A stretch of 64,000 nt of DNA from Methanosphaera sp. WGK6 (lineage in GTDB: Archaea; Methanobacteriota; Methanobacteria; Methanobacteriales; Methanobacteriaceae). A model generated the notes under the pieces. That model had not been told where the DNA came from. It ran no database searches and worked only from the letters and a program-made list of their open reading frames with translations. Location: assembly GCF_001729965.1 (NCBI RefSeq), contig NZ_JRWK01000009.1, positions 1-64,000 of the forward strand, in the 5' to 3' direction. Below, in pieces: positions 18,719 through 27,678 of this stretch. Every line of letters starts with the position of its first letter. Position 1 is the first letter of the stretch. Made by a program: the position numbers and the translations under genes.

Positions 18719-19323
18719 TATAAAACCTCCTTGTAATTATATAATCATGGGTATATAATTATTTTTTCTCTTCTAAAAAAATCGTTAGTTATCATACATT
18801 AATAACTAACTTACTACTATATTACTTTCTATTCACATATAAATATACCCCTTAAAAATAAGCTTATTTTCTAATTCTAATCCCTTAATTATATTTAAAT
18901 CCAAATTAAGACCAACATAAATAGAAATATTAAATTCTTATCATACACACAGTTTTCCAAAAACATTAAACCACAAAAAACAAAAAAACACCACATAACC
19001 ACCATTATAATAAACTATGAACAAACCCCTAAGACAAGCACCAAAATAACTTAAACCATAATGATTTATAATAAACATTATAAATAAATAGAAACCCATA
19101 CACATAAAAAAGAAGTAATACAAAATAAATAAGAAAATAATACACAACAAGATTATTTAAAAAAATAAAACAACTTTAAAAACCATTAAAATCGAAATAA
19201 ATACATATAAGAACTTTTAAAGTATAAAAAACATTGAAAAACTAAAAACAAACATTAACTACACAACAATATAAATACTAAAAACCCTATAAATAACTAA
19301 CATAATATAATAGGTGATATAAA
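18719..19323. other. Intergenic region between divergent genes
   Basis: About 600 bp, A/C-rich on the plus strand, with no open frame that looks coding on either strand; a 69-codon frame at 18941-19150 (minus) is low-complexity hydrophobic and lacks an SD. It must hold the promoters of the transglutaminase-type protein (leftward) and the flavoprotein at 19324 (rightward, SD GGTGATATAAA). No strong repeat was seen. Confidence 0.5.
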
Positions 19324-19881
19324 ATGAAAGTAATAGGATTATGTGCAAGCCCAAGAGGCGAAAACAGTAACGTGAAAATAGCATTAGAAACAGCACTTGA
19401 AGCAGCAGCTGCAAAAGGTGCAGAAACAGAATTAATCGACGTTGCAAAACTACAAATAATGGGATGTCAAGCAGACAACTACTGTAAAGCACACGACGGA
19501 AAATGTGCAATAGATGACGACATGCAAAAAGTATACAAAGCAATCGAAGAAGCAGATGGAATCATCCTTGGAACACCAATTTACTTTATCGACGTAACAG
19601 CACAAGCAAAACTCGTAATAGACAGAATGTACTCATATTTCATGCACGAACCATCACAAGAACTTTTCTCCAAAAAAACATTCTCAATAATCACAACCAA
19701 TGGTGCATCAGAAGAAGAAGTATACATGCCACAAGTTAAAGCACAACTTCAAGCATTCGGAATGCTCGGATTCCAAACAGGAGAAATAGTAACCTTATCT
19801 GAAAACAACGAACCACTAGCAATCAAAGAAAAAGAAGACCAACTTGAAAAAGCAAGAAAAGTAGGAGAAAACATAATATAA
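19324..19881 (+). CDS. NAD(P)H-dependent oxidoreductase / iron-sulfur flavoprotein family
   Basis: 185 aa. MKVIGLCASPRGENSNVKIA is the FMN phosphate-binding loop; GCQADNYCKAHDGKCAIDDD is the cysteine region of the family, and GIILGTPIYFIDV the flavin loop. The C-terminus is an amphipathic Lys/Glu helix. It acts as a cytoplasmic flavin redox protein, probably with ferredoxin. ATG preceded by GGTGAT at ideal distance. Codon choice favours ACA, GCA, GAA and ATC, cleaner than many neighbours, which suggests good expression. Confidence 0.85.
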   Translation: MKVIGLCASPRGENSNVKIALETALEAAAAKGAETELIDVAKLQIMGCQADNYCKAHDGKCAIDDDMQKVYKAIEEADGIILGTPIYFIDVTAQAKLVIDRMYSYFMHEPSQELFSKKTFSIITTNGASEEEVYMPQVKAQLQAFGMLGFQTGEIVTLSENNEPLAIKEKEDQLEKARKVGENII

Positions 19882-20022
19882 ACAACTCTCCAACCCCTCA
19901 CCACCCACTTCTAAAAAAACTAATTCTAAAAAAACTTCAAAAGTTTAAAATAATAAACAATTATAGAAAAAACAAGAAAATATGAAAAAATACATATTGA
20001 ATTTAATGAATATATATGTTCA

Positions 20023-20588
20023 TCAGTTCATTGATCTTTTATAATTAGGAGGATGTGTTTTATCATTATTTAAATATTCAGTAAAAGTAGTTGTTGTTAA
20101 ATGTCTTCCTTTATCTAACATTTGTTTCCATAAACTATTTCATGCCTCTTCTGTGATTATTCGCTTATGATATGCTTCTATAAGAATATCACCTGTAGTA
20201 ACCCAATCAATTTTAAACTTAGTAACAATTTCTATAACATCCCTTGTATTATTACTAGCTAATGTTCCATTATTAGCTATTGCTAATGATAATGCTGCTG
20301 ATTCTCCTTTTCCAATATGATACTTTGTATAAGTACCACGTTTTAGTTCTTTGTTTATGTATTGGGCAGGAGTATTTATTTCTATTTCTTTAATTATTAT
20401 AAATTTAGAGTTGATAGCATCATTAATAAGTTTATCAAATCGTTTATCTTTCTTTTTTTTCAAATTCTTTAAATACTTGTTTTAGGTATAATTATTGATT
20501 CAAATAAATTTTGAAGAATATTTATTTGATTAATAGTTATAAAGCAACTTAGACAATCAGTATCATAAATTATGGGAGTTTTAATCAA
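20023..20588 (-). pseudogene. Broken PIN-domain nuclease gene (toxin-like), translationally coupled to ImmA
   Basis: Reading leftward from TTG 20588, after SD GAGGAGGT inside the end of the ImmA gene, the start encodes a PIN-type strand (IIYDTDCLSCF...IIIPKT). The frame then hits TAA near 20484. The rest of the domain continues in another frame (20142-20463: IGKGESAALSLAIANNGTLA, WVTTGDILIEAYHKRI). An in-frame TGA at 20140-20142 follows, and the same frame resumes with NSLWKQMLDKGRHLTTTTF up to TGA 20023. Thus at least one frameshift, near an A8 run at 20453-20460, and one nonsense codon disrupt a protein of about 185 aa. PIN domains are Mg-dependent RNases; this copy should be inactive as a whole. 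Confidence 0.75.
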
Positions 20589-21306
20589 TTGAAACCTCCT
20601 CTTGATCAAATACCAAATTATCATAAAAGGCATCCATCAAGATTTCTTCTTTTTTTCCATGAGATATTAATCCATAATCTTCTAATTTTTTTACTAGTTT
20701 TAAATAATTTCCTAAAACTACTTCATTATTTTCATAACTTTCATCATATAATTTTGTAGGATATCCTAACTCCATAGCCTTACGTTTCACATTATATTGT
20801 AATGTATTATATTCGGTTTTATTTATTTTTTTTAACAGTAATAATCTTTTTAAAAAAGCACTGTGACTAATTTGAAAATATTGTTCTGCTTTAATAATAT
20901 TCTCCATATTCCATCCTTTAATCTCTTTTTCCTCATATTTTCTTAAAGCTGTATGTGGTAATAACAAACAGGAAGCAAATATATTTGCATTTTTTTCACT
21001 AGATTTATTAGGATAATCCCCATTTTTTTCAACTAATAAATGATACAATTCATGAGCCAAAGTAAAACGTTGTCTTCCATAAGAATGATTCTTATTTATG
21101 AAAATTATTTTCTGATTATTTTCAGATTCATGACAACATCCACTAAAATCATTATCAAAATTTAAAAAAATAATTGTTAAATCTTTAATTTTACCTAACA
21201 CTACAGCAAATAGATCAATAGAATCATCAACAGATACATCCCACATTTCCCTACATTTTTTTGCTTCTTCATCTAATTCCAAATAATATTTAGGATATTT
21301 ATTCAT
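20581..21306 (-). CDS. ImmA/IrrE-type metallopeptidase
   Basis: 241 aa. RQRFTLAHELYHLLVEKNGD carries the HExxH zinc site (His85-Glu86, His89) typical of COG2856 ImmA/IrrE peptidases, followed by NIFASCLLLPHTALRKYE, the family's 'A..lLmP' helix. These proteases cleave partner HTH repressors. Its ATG follows directly the stop of the HTH gene (TAAATG), and its last codons contain the SD and TTG start of the broken PIN gene. The three genes form an Xre-ImmA-PIN module, known in other prokaryotes as toxin-antitoxin-like. Confidence 0.88.
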   Translation of the reverse strand: MNKYPKYYLELDEEAKKCREMWDVSVDDSIDLFAVVLGKIKDLTIIFLNFDNDFSGCCHESENNQKIIFINKNHSYGRQRFTLAHELYHLLVEKNGDYPNKSSEKNANIFASCLLLPHTALRKYEEKEIKGWNMENIIKAEQYFQISHSAFLKRLLLLKKINKTEYNTLQYNVKRKAMELGYPTKLYDESYENNEVVLGNYLKLVKKLEDYGLISHGKKEEILMDAFYDNLVFDQEEVSID

Positions 21307-21654
21307 TTAATCATCGATCTCCTTTGCTATTTCAGATAAAAAATCTAAGTTTCTTACTAATTTATTCATTTTTGCAATTGTATGAATATTTAATTTTTTC
21401 ACATTCTTTCTAAAATTATATTTTAATTGAACACATGTTCCTTTTCCTTCTAGTATATAATCTTCAGAACAATTATATAAATCACATAACTCTTCTAATG
21501 CATATACAGTTAGATTTCTCTCACCTTTTTCTAATTTGGCTATATAACTTTGATCATAATCTAAATAGTCTGCAATCTGTTTTTGAGTGAAGTTATTTTC
21601 TTCTCTTAATGACTTTAATCTTACCCCAATAACTTTCATATTATTCTCTTCCAT
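21307..21654 (-). CDS. Xre-family helix-turn-helix regulator
   Basis: 115 aa. The HTH spans about residues 10-65: LREENNFTQKQIADYLDYDQ then YIAKLEKGERNLTVYALEEL, a classic Xre/Cro fold, with a short C-terminal tail. It is the probable substrate and partner of the downstream ImmA protease and probably represses its own operon. ATG 21639 (MKVIGVRLK) is a possible alternative start; neither has a strong SD. No palindromic operator was recognised in the AT-rich upstream spacer. Confidence 0.88.
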   Translation of the reverse strand: MEENNMKVIGVRLKSLREENNFTQKQIADYLDYDQSYIAKLEKGERNLTVYALEELCDLYNCSEDYILEGKGTCVQLKYNFRKNVKKLNIHTIAKMNKLVRNLDFLSEIAKEIDD

Positions 21655-21957
21655 AAATAATATTTTGTCATATTTTTATTATATAATTTTTTATAATTAA
21701 AATGACAATAAATATTTTTAATATAAATTTATATAAGTTTAAAAAAGTATAATCAATTAAATCTACAAAAAAATAAAATTATTATTTAAAATATGAATCA
21801 ATACAAATAAAATACTTAAAAATATAATTAACAATATAATTTAAAAAATTAACATTAAATTTTCAAAATAATCCCTTTTATAATTAAAAAAAATAAATTT
21901 AAAAAAATATAACTAATATAAAACCATTTATTCAATTAAAAAATAAACAACAATATA
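21655..21957. other. AT-rich spacer upstream of the HTH-ImmA locus
   Basis: About 300 bp, almost purely A/T, between the divergent HTH gene and the transposase remnant. It contains many A- and T-runs but no open frame, strong dyad or recognisable transposon end. Confidence 0.4.
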
Positions 21958-22233
21958 ATGACAATTATACCAGAACAAGTACAAGACAATAAAATGATAA
22001 ATATAAAAGAATCCAACAAAAACCATAAACATGATACACAGTTTGCAAAAGCATGTTTAAGAAGTATAAAACAATATAAACCATATTATATAGTAGCAGA
22101 CAAAGCATATGATACAGAACCAATACGCAAAATAATAAATGAAGAATTAAACTCATTTAATATAATACCAATCAAACCCAATCAAAAACAGGATTATACA
22201 GACTTAAAAGTACAACATTATTCAGATATCTAA
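21958..22233 (+). pseudogene. DDE transposase remnant (IS4/IS5-like)
   Basis: 91 aa. NKNHKHDTQFAKACL and YYIVADKAYDTEPIRKIINE match the second-Asp region of DDE transposases (vaDkaYDs). The first catalytic Asp region and the C-terminal Glu region are absent, so this is an internal fragment of a protein normally 300 aa or longer. No inverted repeats were found around it. It may be a trace of past insertion next to the toxin-antitoxin-like locus, although its open frame has survived. Confidence 0.7.
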
Positions 22234-22295
22234 TATATCTAAGACAAATAATATAGAATTAATATTTTTTTCTAGTTTAGACATGATAATTTAAA

Positions 22296-22562
22296 TTACT
22301 TATTTTTTTCATAATTTTCAATTGCATTATTTAATAAGTCTGCTACTTGTTTTGCTACTGCAGGGTGCATAATTACTTCTGCTTTTGCAGTTTTAAATAA
22401 TTCTAAAGTATCTGAAATATCTCCTGTTTTTTCTAATTCTTCATTGAATAAAATCAAACGTATATTATATGGTGTTGATGCTACTGCACAACCAGTTATA
22501 TGTATTTCAGGTAAATCTTCAGGAATTAATATATTGTTTTGTTTAATATTTTCTTCATTCAA
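22296..22562 (-). CDS. DUF3467 family protein
   Basis: 88 aa from TTG 22562; AAGGAGG lies 8 nt upstream, and the longer frame to 22601 lacks support. The pattern ITGCAVASTPYNIRLILFNE, then AKAEVIMHPAVAKQVADLL and NAIENYEKN, fits the DUF3467 family (small proteins with 'mSP.haK.l...L..ni..YE'). Function is unknown. It lies 130 bp downstream of the HTH gene at 22694, on the same strand, so co-transcription is possible. Confidence 0.65.
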   Translation of the reverse strand: MNEENIKQNNILIPEDLPEIHITGCAVASTPYNIRLILFNEELEKTGDISDTLELFKTAKAEVIMHPAVAKQVADLLNNAIENYEKNK

Positions 22563-22693
22563 TGTTATTACCTCCTTAAGTATATATTTTAATTTCTTCA
22601 TCAGGATTAATATTTAATTTAAATAAAGTATCATTGTTAAACTGTGTTTTTGGATAAGTTAATGAATATTTCCTGTGTTTCTGAAGAAATTTC

Positions 22694-22984
22694 CTAATCC
22701 ACAACCATAGAACTATTTTGTCTTGAATATTCATTTGTTTCAATTAATCCTAAAGCTAATGCACGTTCATCATTTTCATTTAATTTATATCTTCTCATAG
22801 ATTTTTTTTCAACTGTAATAAGTCCAAGTTCTTCAAGTTTATTCATATGAATATAAACTGTTTTTTTAGAAACTTCTGCCATAGTGGATATTTCTTCTGC
22901 TGTAAGAAATTGTCCCCATTTAGATAATAATTCTTCCATTATTTTTATTCGTGCAGTTTTTCCAAATAATTCTTCGAGTATCAT
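22694..22984 (-). CDS. Winged-helix transcriptional regulator
   Basis: 96 aa. A wHTH spans residues about 10-70: FGKTARIKIMEELLSKWGQF, LTAEEISTMAEVSKKTVYIH and MNKLEELGLITVEKKSMRRY, as in archaeal ArsR/MarR-like regulators. The C-terminal 25 aa are polar. The spacer upstream contains the palindrome TTTTTTAC-ATTTT-GTAAAAAA (23092-23112), a possible self-operator. Its targets could include the DUF3467 gene downstream or the divergent oxidoreductase at 23442. Confidence 0.8.
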   Translation of the reverse strand: MILEELFGKTARIKIMEELLSKWGQFLTAEEISTMAEVSKKTVYIHMNKLEELGLITVEKKSMRRYKLNENDERALALGLIETNEYSRQNSSMVVD

Positions 22985-23441
22985 GATAGTATCCTTCTTT
23001 TAATTTTATAATAAAATCATATTCCCTCTAAACACAATTTTTTCAATATATTATATTCATATATTACAAGTATTAATAAATATTTTTTACTTTTTTTACA
23101 TTTTGTAAAAAATTTCACTATAATCTTTCTAAAAAAGTTATGAAATATATTCTTAGGACATTGAAAATGTATAAAACAAAAAAAATACACTGCATATTCA
23201 TAAATTCATAAAAAAATAATTCAAATAAAACATGAGTATAATGAATAAATTATTGTAAAATATACTTATAAATTAAATAGATTATATATGAACTTTTTTT
23301 AGATGTTTTATTATGAATATTGTCATATTATTCTTTTTGTATCTAATTTTAGTAGTGTTAATATAATTAATCGAAAGTTGTAAATAATTATAGTTTACTA
23401 ATATTTGTATATATTTAAAAAAAATAGGATGTTATAAAAAT
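22985..23441. promoter_or_regulatory. Divergent intergenic region with a perfect 8-bp-arm palindrome
   Basis: About 456 bp between the wHTH gene (left) and the OYE-like gene (right). TTTTTTAC ATTTT GTAAAAAA at 23092-23112 is the only clear dyad. No coding frame is visible. It probably carries both promoters; the long length for such a small genome suggests regulation. Confidence 0.4.
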
Positions 23442-24428
23442 ATGTTATCATATTCAGTACATAGAGGAAATTTTATTGCGAAAAATAGACTTGTAAGATC
23501 AGCTACTGTTACAGGTTATGCTGATAAGGAGGGTTATTTAAATGATAAGGTATATGAGACTTATCATGATTTAGCATATGGTGGTGTTGGAACAATTATA
23601 GTGGAGGCTAGTATTCTTAGTAATTGTAGAGGTTATGAACATTTTCCAAGAATTGATTGTGATGAAAGAATAAGTGAATATACTCGTCTTGCATCTGTTA
23701 TTCATGAAGGAGATTGTCTTGCAATAGTACAATTAACTCAAGCTAATTATATTAAGGATAATAAAGAAGTAGATGTTGATAATTTAAGTACTAGTGATAT
23801 TGAACAGATTATAAAAAATCATGCTGATGGTGCTCGTCGTGTGAAAGAGGCTGGTTTTGATGGTGTTGAGATTCATGCAGCTCATGGTTTTTTATTAAGT
23901 AGGTTTTTAAATAGTAATTATAATCATCGTAGTGATAAGTATGGTGTTGATAATTGTACTATTTTAGGTGAAATATTTACTGCTATTCGTGATGTTGTAG
24001 GTTATGATTTTGCAATATGGATTAAATTAGATACTGTGAATGCTGATAATGGAATTACACCAGAGGATTGTGTGAGAACATGTAAATACTTATCGGATAT
24101 GCAGATTGGTGCTATTGAGCTTAGTTGTACTCCATCTATTGTTGCTGGTATTAAGGCTTATGAAAATGAGGGATATAATAAAGATGTAGGTATGGAAGTT
24201 ATGAGACAGGTGTATTGTCCTGTTATTCTTGTTGGTGGAATACGTAGCTTGGAAGAAGCTGAAGAGGATTTATTTGATGGTTTTGAAGCTATTTCATTAT
24301 CCAGACCATTGTTATGTGAACCTGATTTACCAAATAAATGGCTTGGTGGAGATAATACACCATCTAAGTGTATATCCTGTAATTTTTGTATAAAAAATCC
24401 TGGATATGGTTGTGTTCTTAATAAGTGA
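23442..24428 (+). CDS. NADH:flavin oxidoreductase / old yellow enzyme family
   Basis: 328 aa. The FMN barrel shows KNRLVRSATVTGYADKEGYL at the start, then FDGVEIHAAHGFLLSRFLN with the catalytic HAAH, and later PVILVGGIRS and AISLSRPLLCEPDL, where FMN phosphate binds. The C-terminus has SKCISCNFCIKNPGYGC, a cysteine cluster that in larger homologs ligates 4Fe-4S. Domains for NAD(P)H binding found in 2,4-dienoyl-CoA reductase-type proteins are absent, so this is the barrel-only form. The substrate is unknown. Confidence 0.88.
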   Translation: MLSYSVHRGNFIAKNRLVRSATVTGYADKEGYLNDKVYETYHDLAYGGVGTIIVEASILSNCRGYEHFPRIDCDERISEYTRLASVIHEGDCLAIVQLTQANYIKDNKEVDVDNLSTSDIEQIIKNHADGARRVKEAGFDGVEIHAAHGFLLSRFLNSNYNHRSDKYGVDNCTILGEIFTAIRDVVGYDFAIWIKLDTVNADNGITPEDCVRTCKYLSDMQIGAIELSCTPSIVAGIKAYENEGYNKDVGMEVMRQVYCPVILVGGIRSLEEAEEDLFDGFEAISLSRPLLCEPDLPNKWLGGDNTPSKCISCNFCIKNPGYGCVLNK

Positions 24429-24458
24429 TTTGTTTAAATCACAATACTACCCTTTTTT
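24425..24458 (+). terminator. Hairpin between convergent genes
   Basis: GTGATTT GTTT AAATCAC (24425-24442) overlaps the stop of the OYE-like gene and is followed by CCC and seven T at about 24450-24458. It is placed to end the rightward transcript before the leftward gene at 24469. Confidence 0.5.
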
Positions 24459-24468
24459 TGAAATACCA

Positions 24469-24807
24469 TTATAGTTTGTATTCTATTGAATGACTTGTAC
24501 ATGTTATTTGACATCCATCATCAACTAGTTTTTCACCTTTTATTAAATTGAAGTATTTGCTTAATTTTGGTGATGATTTTTTAACAACTTCGTATTTTAC
24601 AAGTTTGCCTTTTTGTTTATCTTCTATAACCACATCATATATTTGTTTAGGATTTGTCCAACATATACTATAGGAATATTTTTCTGATTCGAGTAATGTA
24701 TGTTCAAATATAATAACATCAAATGTGTATAATAATTCTATTTCAGATATGTTTTCTGCATCTTTTTCTATTCTAGTATTTTCTGTTTCTTTACTTCCTT
24801 CACTCAT
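24469..24807 (-). CDS. Hypothetical protein
   Basis: 112 aa, not recognised. ATG is preceded by AAGGAGG at 9 nt, a strong SD, so it is a real gene. The first 20 residues are charged (SEGSKETENTRIEKDAEN), and the remainder alternates beta-like stretches (ELLYTFDVIIFEHTLL, SYSICWTNPKQIYDVVIED). No membrane segment. It is convergent with the oxidoreductase and divergent from the membrane protein at 24997. Confidence 0.65.
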   Translation of the reverse strand: MSEGSKETENTRIEKDAENISEIELLYTFDVIIFEHTLLESEKYSYSICWTNPKQIYDVVIEDKQKGKLVKYEVVKKSSPKLSKYFNLIKGEKLVDDGCQITCTSHSIEYKL

Positions 24808-24996
24808 GTAAATATGCCTCCTTCCTGTTTAATAGCATTTATATTTTATAATTATTTATTTAATTCATAGAAGATGTTTTTTTTCACTTTTATTTATATT
24901 GGAGTATTAACTAAAAAAGTATTTATATTATTTTAATCCAATATGTTATTAATCTATAAATGTTTAGTTTTAATAAGTGAATGGAGGAGTATAATC

Positions 24997-25323
24997 TTGA
25001 AAAGTGAACTATTAGTTCCAATAACATTATTTATCATTGCAGTTGCATTAATAATTGGATTGGGAGTTATGCAAAACCAAGATGATACAACAAATAATAC
25101 AGAACATGTTGTAGAAAATAATACCATGGAAAGTAATGTGTCTATAACAGGAACAAGGACATTAAATGGTACAGATAATTCATATATTGTAACTTATTCT
25201 AATGGGTATGTTAGACAATATACTAATGGTACTTTATCACATGTATTCTGGCAAAATGGTTCTACAGTAAATGAAAGCTTTTCATTATACCAAGCTGATA
25301 AAAATACATTAAATCGTTCTTAA
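24997..25323 (+). CDS. Small membrane-anchored extracellular protein
   Basis: 108 aa from TTG 24997, 9-10 nt after GGAGG (24983-24987); upstream codons in the same frame have no SD. One N-terminal hydrophobic segment (LLVPITLFIIAVALIIGLGV) is followed by a Thr/Asn-rich outer part with many N-x-S/T sites (NNTMESNVS, NGTDNS, NGSTVNES). This suggests an N-in anchor with an exposed domain. Not recognised beyond that. Confidence 0.65.
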   Translation: MKSELLVPITLFIIAVALIIGLGVMQNQDDTTNNTEHVVENNTMESNVSITGTRTLNGTDNSYIVTYSNGYVRQYTNGTLSHVFWQNGSTVNESFSLYQADKNTLNRS

Positions 25324-25424
25324 ACCCCATTTATCCTTTTTTTAGTTAACTTTTTTTATTAAATAAAATCTTTATTAATTTAATTCTATATATAAGATAT
25401 TAATTATATTGGAGTGTTATTCTA

Positions 25425-26036
25425 ATGAAGATTGCAGTATTTCCAGATTGTGCAATGATAATTGAGCATATTGTTAATAAACGAGGACATGAAGTTTTAT
25501 CAGCTACTAATATTTCAGAGGATGATTTACGTGAAAAAGATCCATATGATGATAGTGATTTTGATAGAAATGCACCACCATTTAATATGGAAGGATATAG
25601 TGTTATGACTGGAAATAAGTACACCTCTAGTGAAGTTCCATCAGGTGTACGTGGCAGATTATGTTTATATGATAATATTTTAAGTAATGCTGAGGCTACA
25701 ATTATTCTTGGTAGAAAAACTAGAAAAGCAGAGCAGATGTATAATACCTTGAATAATTTAATATTATTTGGTGGAGGTACTGGTTGTTATAATACTTATA
25801 AGATTATTATTAAATATCTAAGAAAAATGCATATTCCATCACTTTACTTGGATTATCCTAATAATAGGGATGAATTAATTGATATGATAGGTAGTATTAA
25901 TAATTTTCTTGATGCTTTGGATAATAATGAGTATGGCCAGTATATGAATTCTACTGATAATATTAACTGTGATAATAAGCCCAATAGTAGTAAAATAAGT
26001 GTTGATGTATTTAGGGATATTGTGGATAATTTATAG
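25425..26036 (+). CDS. Probable methanogenesis marker protein 5-like
   Basis: 203 aa. The start MKIAVFPDCAMIIEHIVNKRGHE, the middle SSEVPSGVRGRLCLYDNIL and GGGTGCYNTYKIIIKYLRK resemble a conserved methanogen-only protein (methanogenesis marker 5 family, function unknown). The C-terminal 35 residues (SSTDNINCDNKPNSS region) are low-complexity and probably lineage specific. ATG follows GGAGTGTTATTC. The family call is from memory of the EVPSGVRGR motif and needs a profile search. Confidence 0.5.
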   Translation: MKIAVFPDCAMIIEHIVNKRGHEVLSATNISEDDLREKDPYDDSDFDRNAPPFNMEGYSVMTGNKYTSSEVPSGVRGRLCLYDNILSNAEATIILGRKTRKAEQMYNTLNNLILFGGGTGCYNTYKIIIKYLRKMHIPSLYLDYPNNRDELIDMIGSINNFLDALDNNEYGQYMNSTDNINCDNKPNSSKISVDVFRDIVDNL

Positions 26037-26183
26037 ATTATTTTTTTTATTCTCTTTTTTATTTTTTTGGTAATGTGTTGTTTAATTTATTAATTAGTAC
26101 TTTTTATGTATTATTTTATCTTTTTAGTGGTTTATACTTGTTTTATAAATAGTTCTGTTTTCTAAATTACTATGTTTTTCATC

Positions 26184-26265
26184 ATGCAAAACAAAATACT
26201 TATATAAGAAGAAAAATAATATTTTTAAATATAAAATAAAATGTATTTCAAGATGCAAAACAAAA
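26184..26265. repeat. Direct repeats ATGCAAAACAAAA flanking the module promoter
   Basis: The 13-mer occurs at 26184-26196 and 26253-26265. The first copy ends 3 nt before a TATA-like box (CTTATATAAG, about 26200-26209); the second ends 20 nt before the ATG of the first gene of the HsdS module. Placement on both sides of the predicted transcription start is that of an operator pair. Regulation is inferred. Confidence 0.45.
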
Positions 26266-26284
26266 ATAAAAGAGTGATAAAAAA

Positions 26285-26800
26285 ATGATATTTGATAAAA
26301 TAAATGTAAAAGACATAATAAACAAAGGAATAGAAAGAGAAATAGAACTAACACAAAAAAGACAAGAAAAAATCAACAAAATAAAAGAATCCATGGACAA
26401 TGGAGATCTAAAAGAAATCATAGAAACACCAGAAATACTATCATACATAGATATAAACAAATACTACAACAAAAAAGCAGATGAAAAAACAGAATTCCTA
26501 CTAAAACAACAAGAAAAATTCAATGAAACATATGATGCAATGACCAATAATGAAAAAGAAAACTATATAAACAAAATACTAAGCTGTGATGTAGACCTAG
26601 ATTTAGATGAATTAAGCAAATTCACATCCAAACTAACTGAAGATGAAAAAGAAGCACTACAACAAGTAATAGATTCTAAAAAAGATCTATACAAAGCAAG
26701 AGCAAACCTAGTTAAAACCCTACTTAATAAAGAAGAAAAAACAGTAGATATCACAGTAGAAGATGGTAGTGAAGAAAAAGAAGAAGATAAAGAAGAATAA
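26285..26800 (+). CDS. Acidic helical protein, first gene of the HsdS/HsdM-like module
   Basis: 171 aa, not recognised. Almost entirely helix-forming and charged (REIELTQKRQEKINKIKESM), with a middle part NYINKILSCDVDLDLDELSKF and a very acidic tail (EDGSEEKEEDKEE). No catalytic motif, membrane segment or signal. It ends 74 bp before the half-HsdS gene, on the same strand, behind a shared promoter. A structural or DNA-mimic role could be imagined, but nothing in the sequence proves it. Confidence 0.7.
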   Translation: MIFDKINVKDIINKGIEREIELTQKRQEKINKIKESMDNGDLKEIIETPEILSYIDINKYYNKKADEKTEFLLKQQEKFNETYDAMTNNEKENYINKILSCDVDLDLDELSKFTSKLTEDEKEALQQVIDSKKDLYKARANLVKTLLNKEEKTVDITVEDGSEEKEEDKEE

Positions 26801-26874
26801 ACAATATCTTCTTCTAAAAAAATAATCACAATTTAAAGAAAAAAAATACACTAAAAAAGGAAAGTAAAAATACA

Positions 26875-27678
26875 ATGTCAAATGAAGAAATAAAACTAGT
26901 TCCACTAAAAAACATAGCACTAGTATTCAATGGACTACCACTATCAAGATATAGAAAAACACTAAACTTAAAAAAATATTCAATCATATCCTCATCAAAA
27001 AACAACAACATAATAGACCTAAAAGAAAACTTCACAGACATAATATCAGAAGGTTTAAACCTAGAATTTGCACCAAACATAACAATAAATCATGTATTCC
27101 AATTCTCAAAGGAAATAAAAAACAAAATAGATAACAAACCACAAGAAAAACAAGAACACACCATAGAACAACTCTACTTCAACCACTTCCAATTCAAAGA
27201 AGAACTACTATCCAAAGAATTAGATGAACTAAAATACAAGAAATACTTCCTACATGAAAATGATATAATAATCAAAACACAACAACCAAACACAATACAC
27301 TACAACCAAGGAAAAACAAAAACAAACACACCAGGCATAATATCCTCAGGATATGCTATAATACGATTAGATCCTGACTCATACAACCAATACCATCCCG
27401 ACTACATATACCAAGCACTAAAAAGTCCCTACGTAGCAAACCAGATAAGAAAAGCAAGTAGTGGAACAAGATCAATACTATCCATAAACAACCTAAAAGA
27501 AATAAAAATACCAATACTACCCCTAAATAAACAATATGAATACACACACCTCATAGAATTAATTGATGATAAAATAATCAACCTATCCAAGATAATAACA
27601 GAAGAACAAAAACTAAAAAACACAATACTCACAAAAATACTTGAAGAATCCAACTTCAAAGGTGATATTGATGACTAA
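26875..27678 (+). CDS. Half-size type I restriction-modification specificity subunit (HsdS-like)
   Basis: 267 aa, about half of a normal HsdS. One target-recognition domain is visible, with ENDIIIKTQQPN (family 'gDil...'), YAIIRLDPDSY...HPDYIYQALKS and SGTRSILSINNLKEIKIPIL, then the conserved helix QYEYTHLIELIDDKIINLSK. A single TRD means it would need to dimerise to recognise a bipartite site. No hsdR is nearby. It overlaps the next gene by 8 nt (ATGACTAA), so stoichiometric co-translation is likely. Confidence 0.8.
   Translation: MSNEEIKLVPLKNIALVFNGLPLSRYRKTLNLKKYSIISSSKNNNIIDLKENFTDIISEGLNLEFAPNITINHVFQFSKEIKNKIDNKPQEKQEHTIEQLYFNHFQFKEELLSKELDELKYKKYFLHENDIIIKTQQPNTIHYNQGKTKTNTPGIISSGYAIIRLDPDSYNQYHPDYIYQALKSPYVANQIRKASSGTRSILSINNLKEIKIPILPLNKQYEYTHLIELIDDKIINLSKIITEEQKLKNTILTKILEESNFKGDIDD

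Noticed and set aside
18941-19150. Minus-strand 69-codon hydrophobic frame in the 600-bp spacer
   Set aside because: Phe/Tyr/Ile/Cys-rich composition typical of AT-rich non-coding DNA, and no SD.
20453-20463. Programmed frameshifting at the A8 run of the PIN gene
   Set aside because: A second defect (in-frame TGA at 20140) lies downstream, so plain gene decay is simpler.
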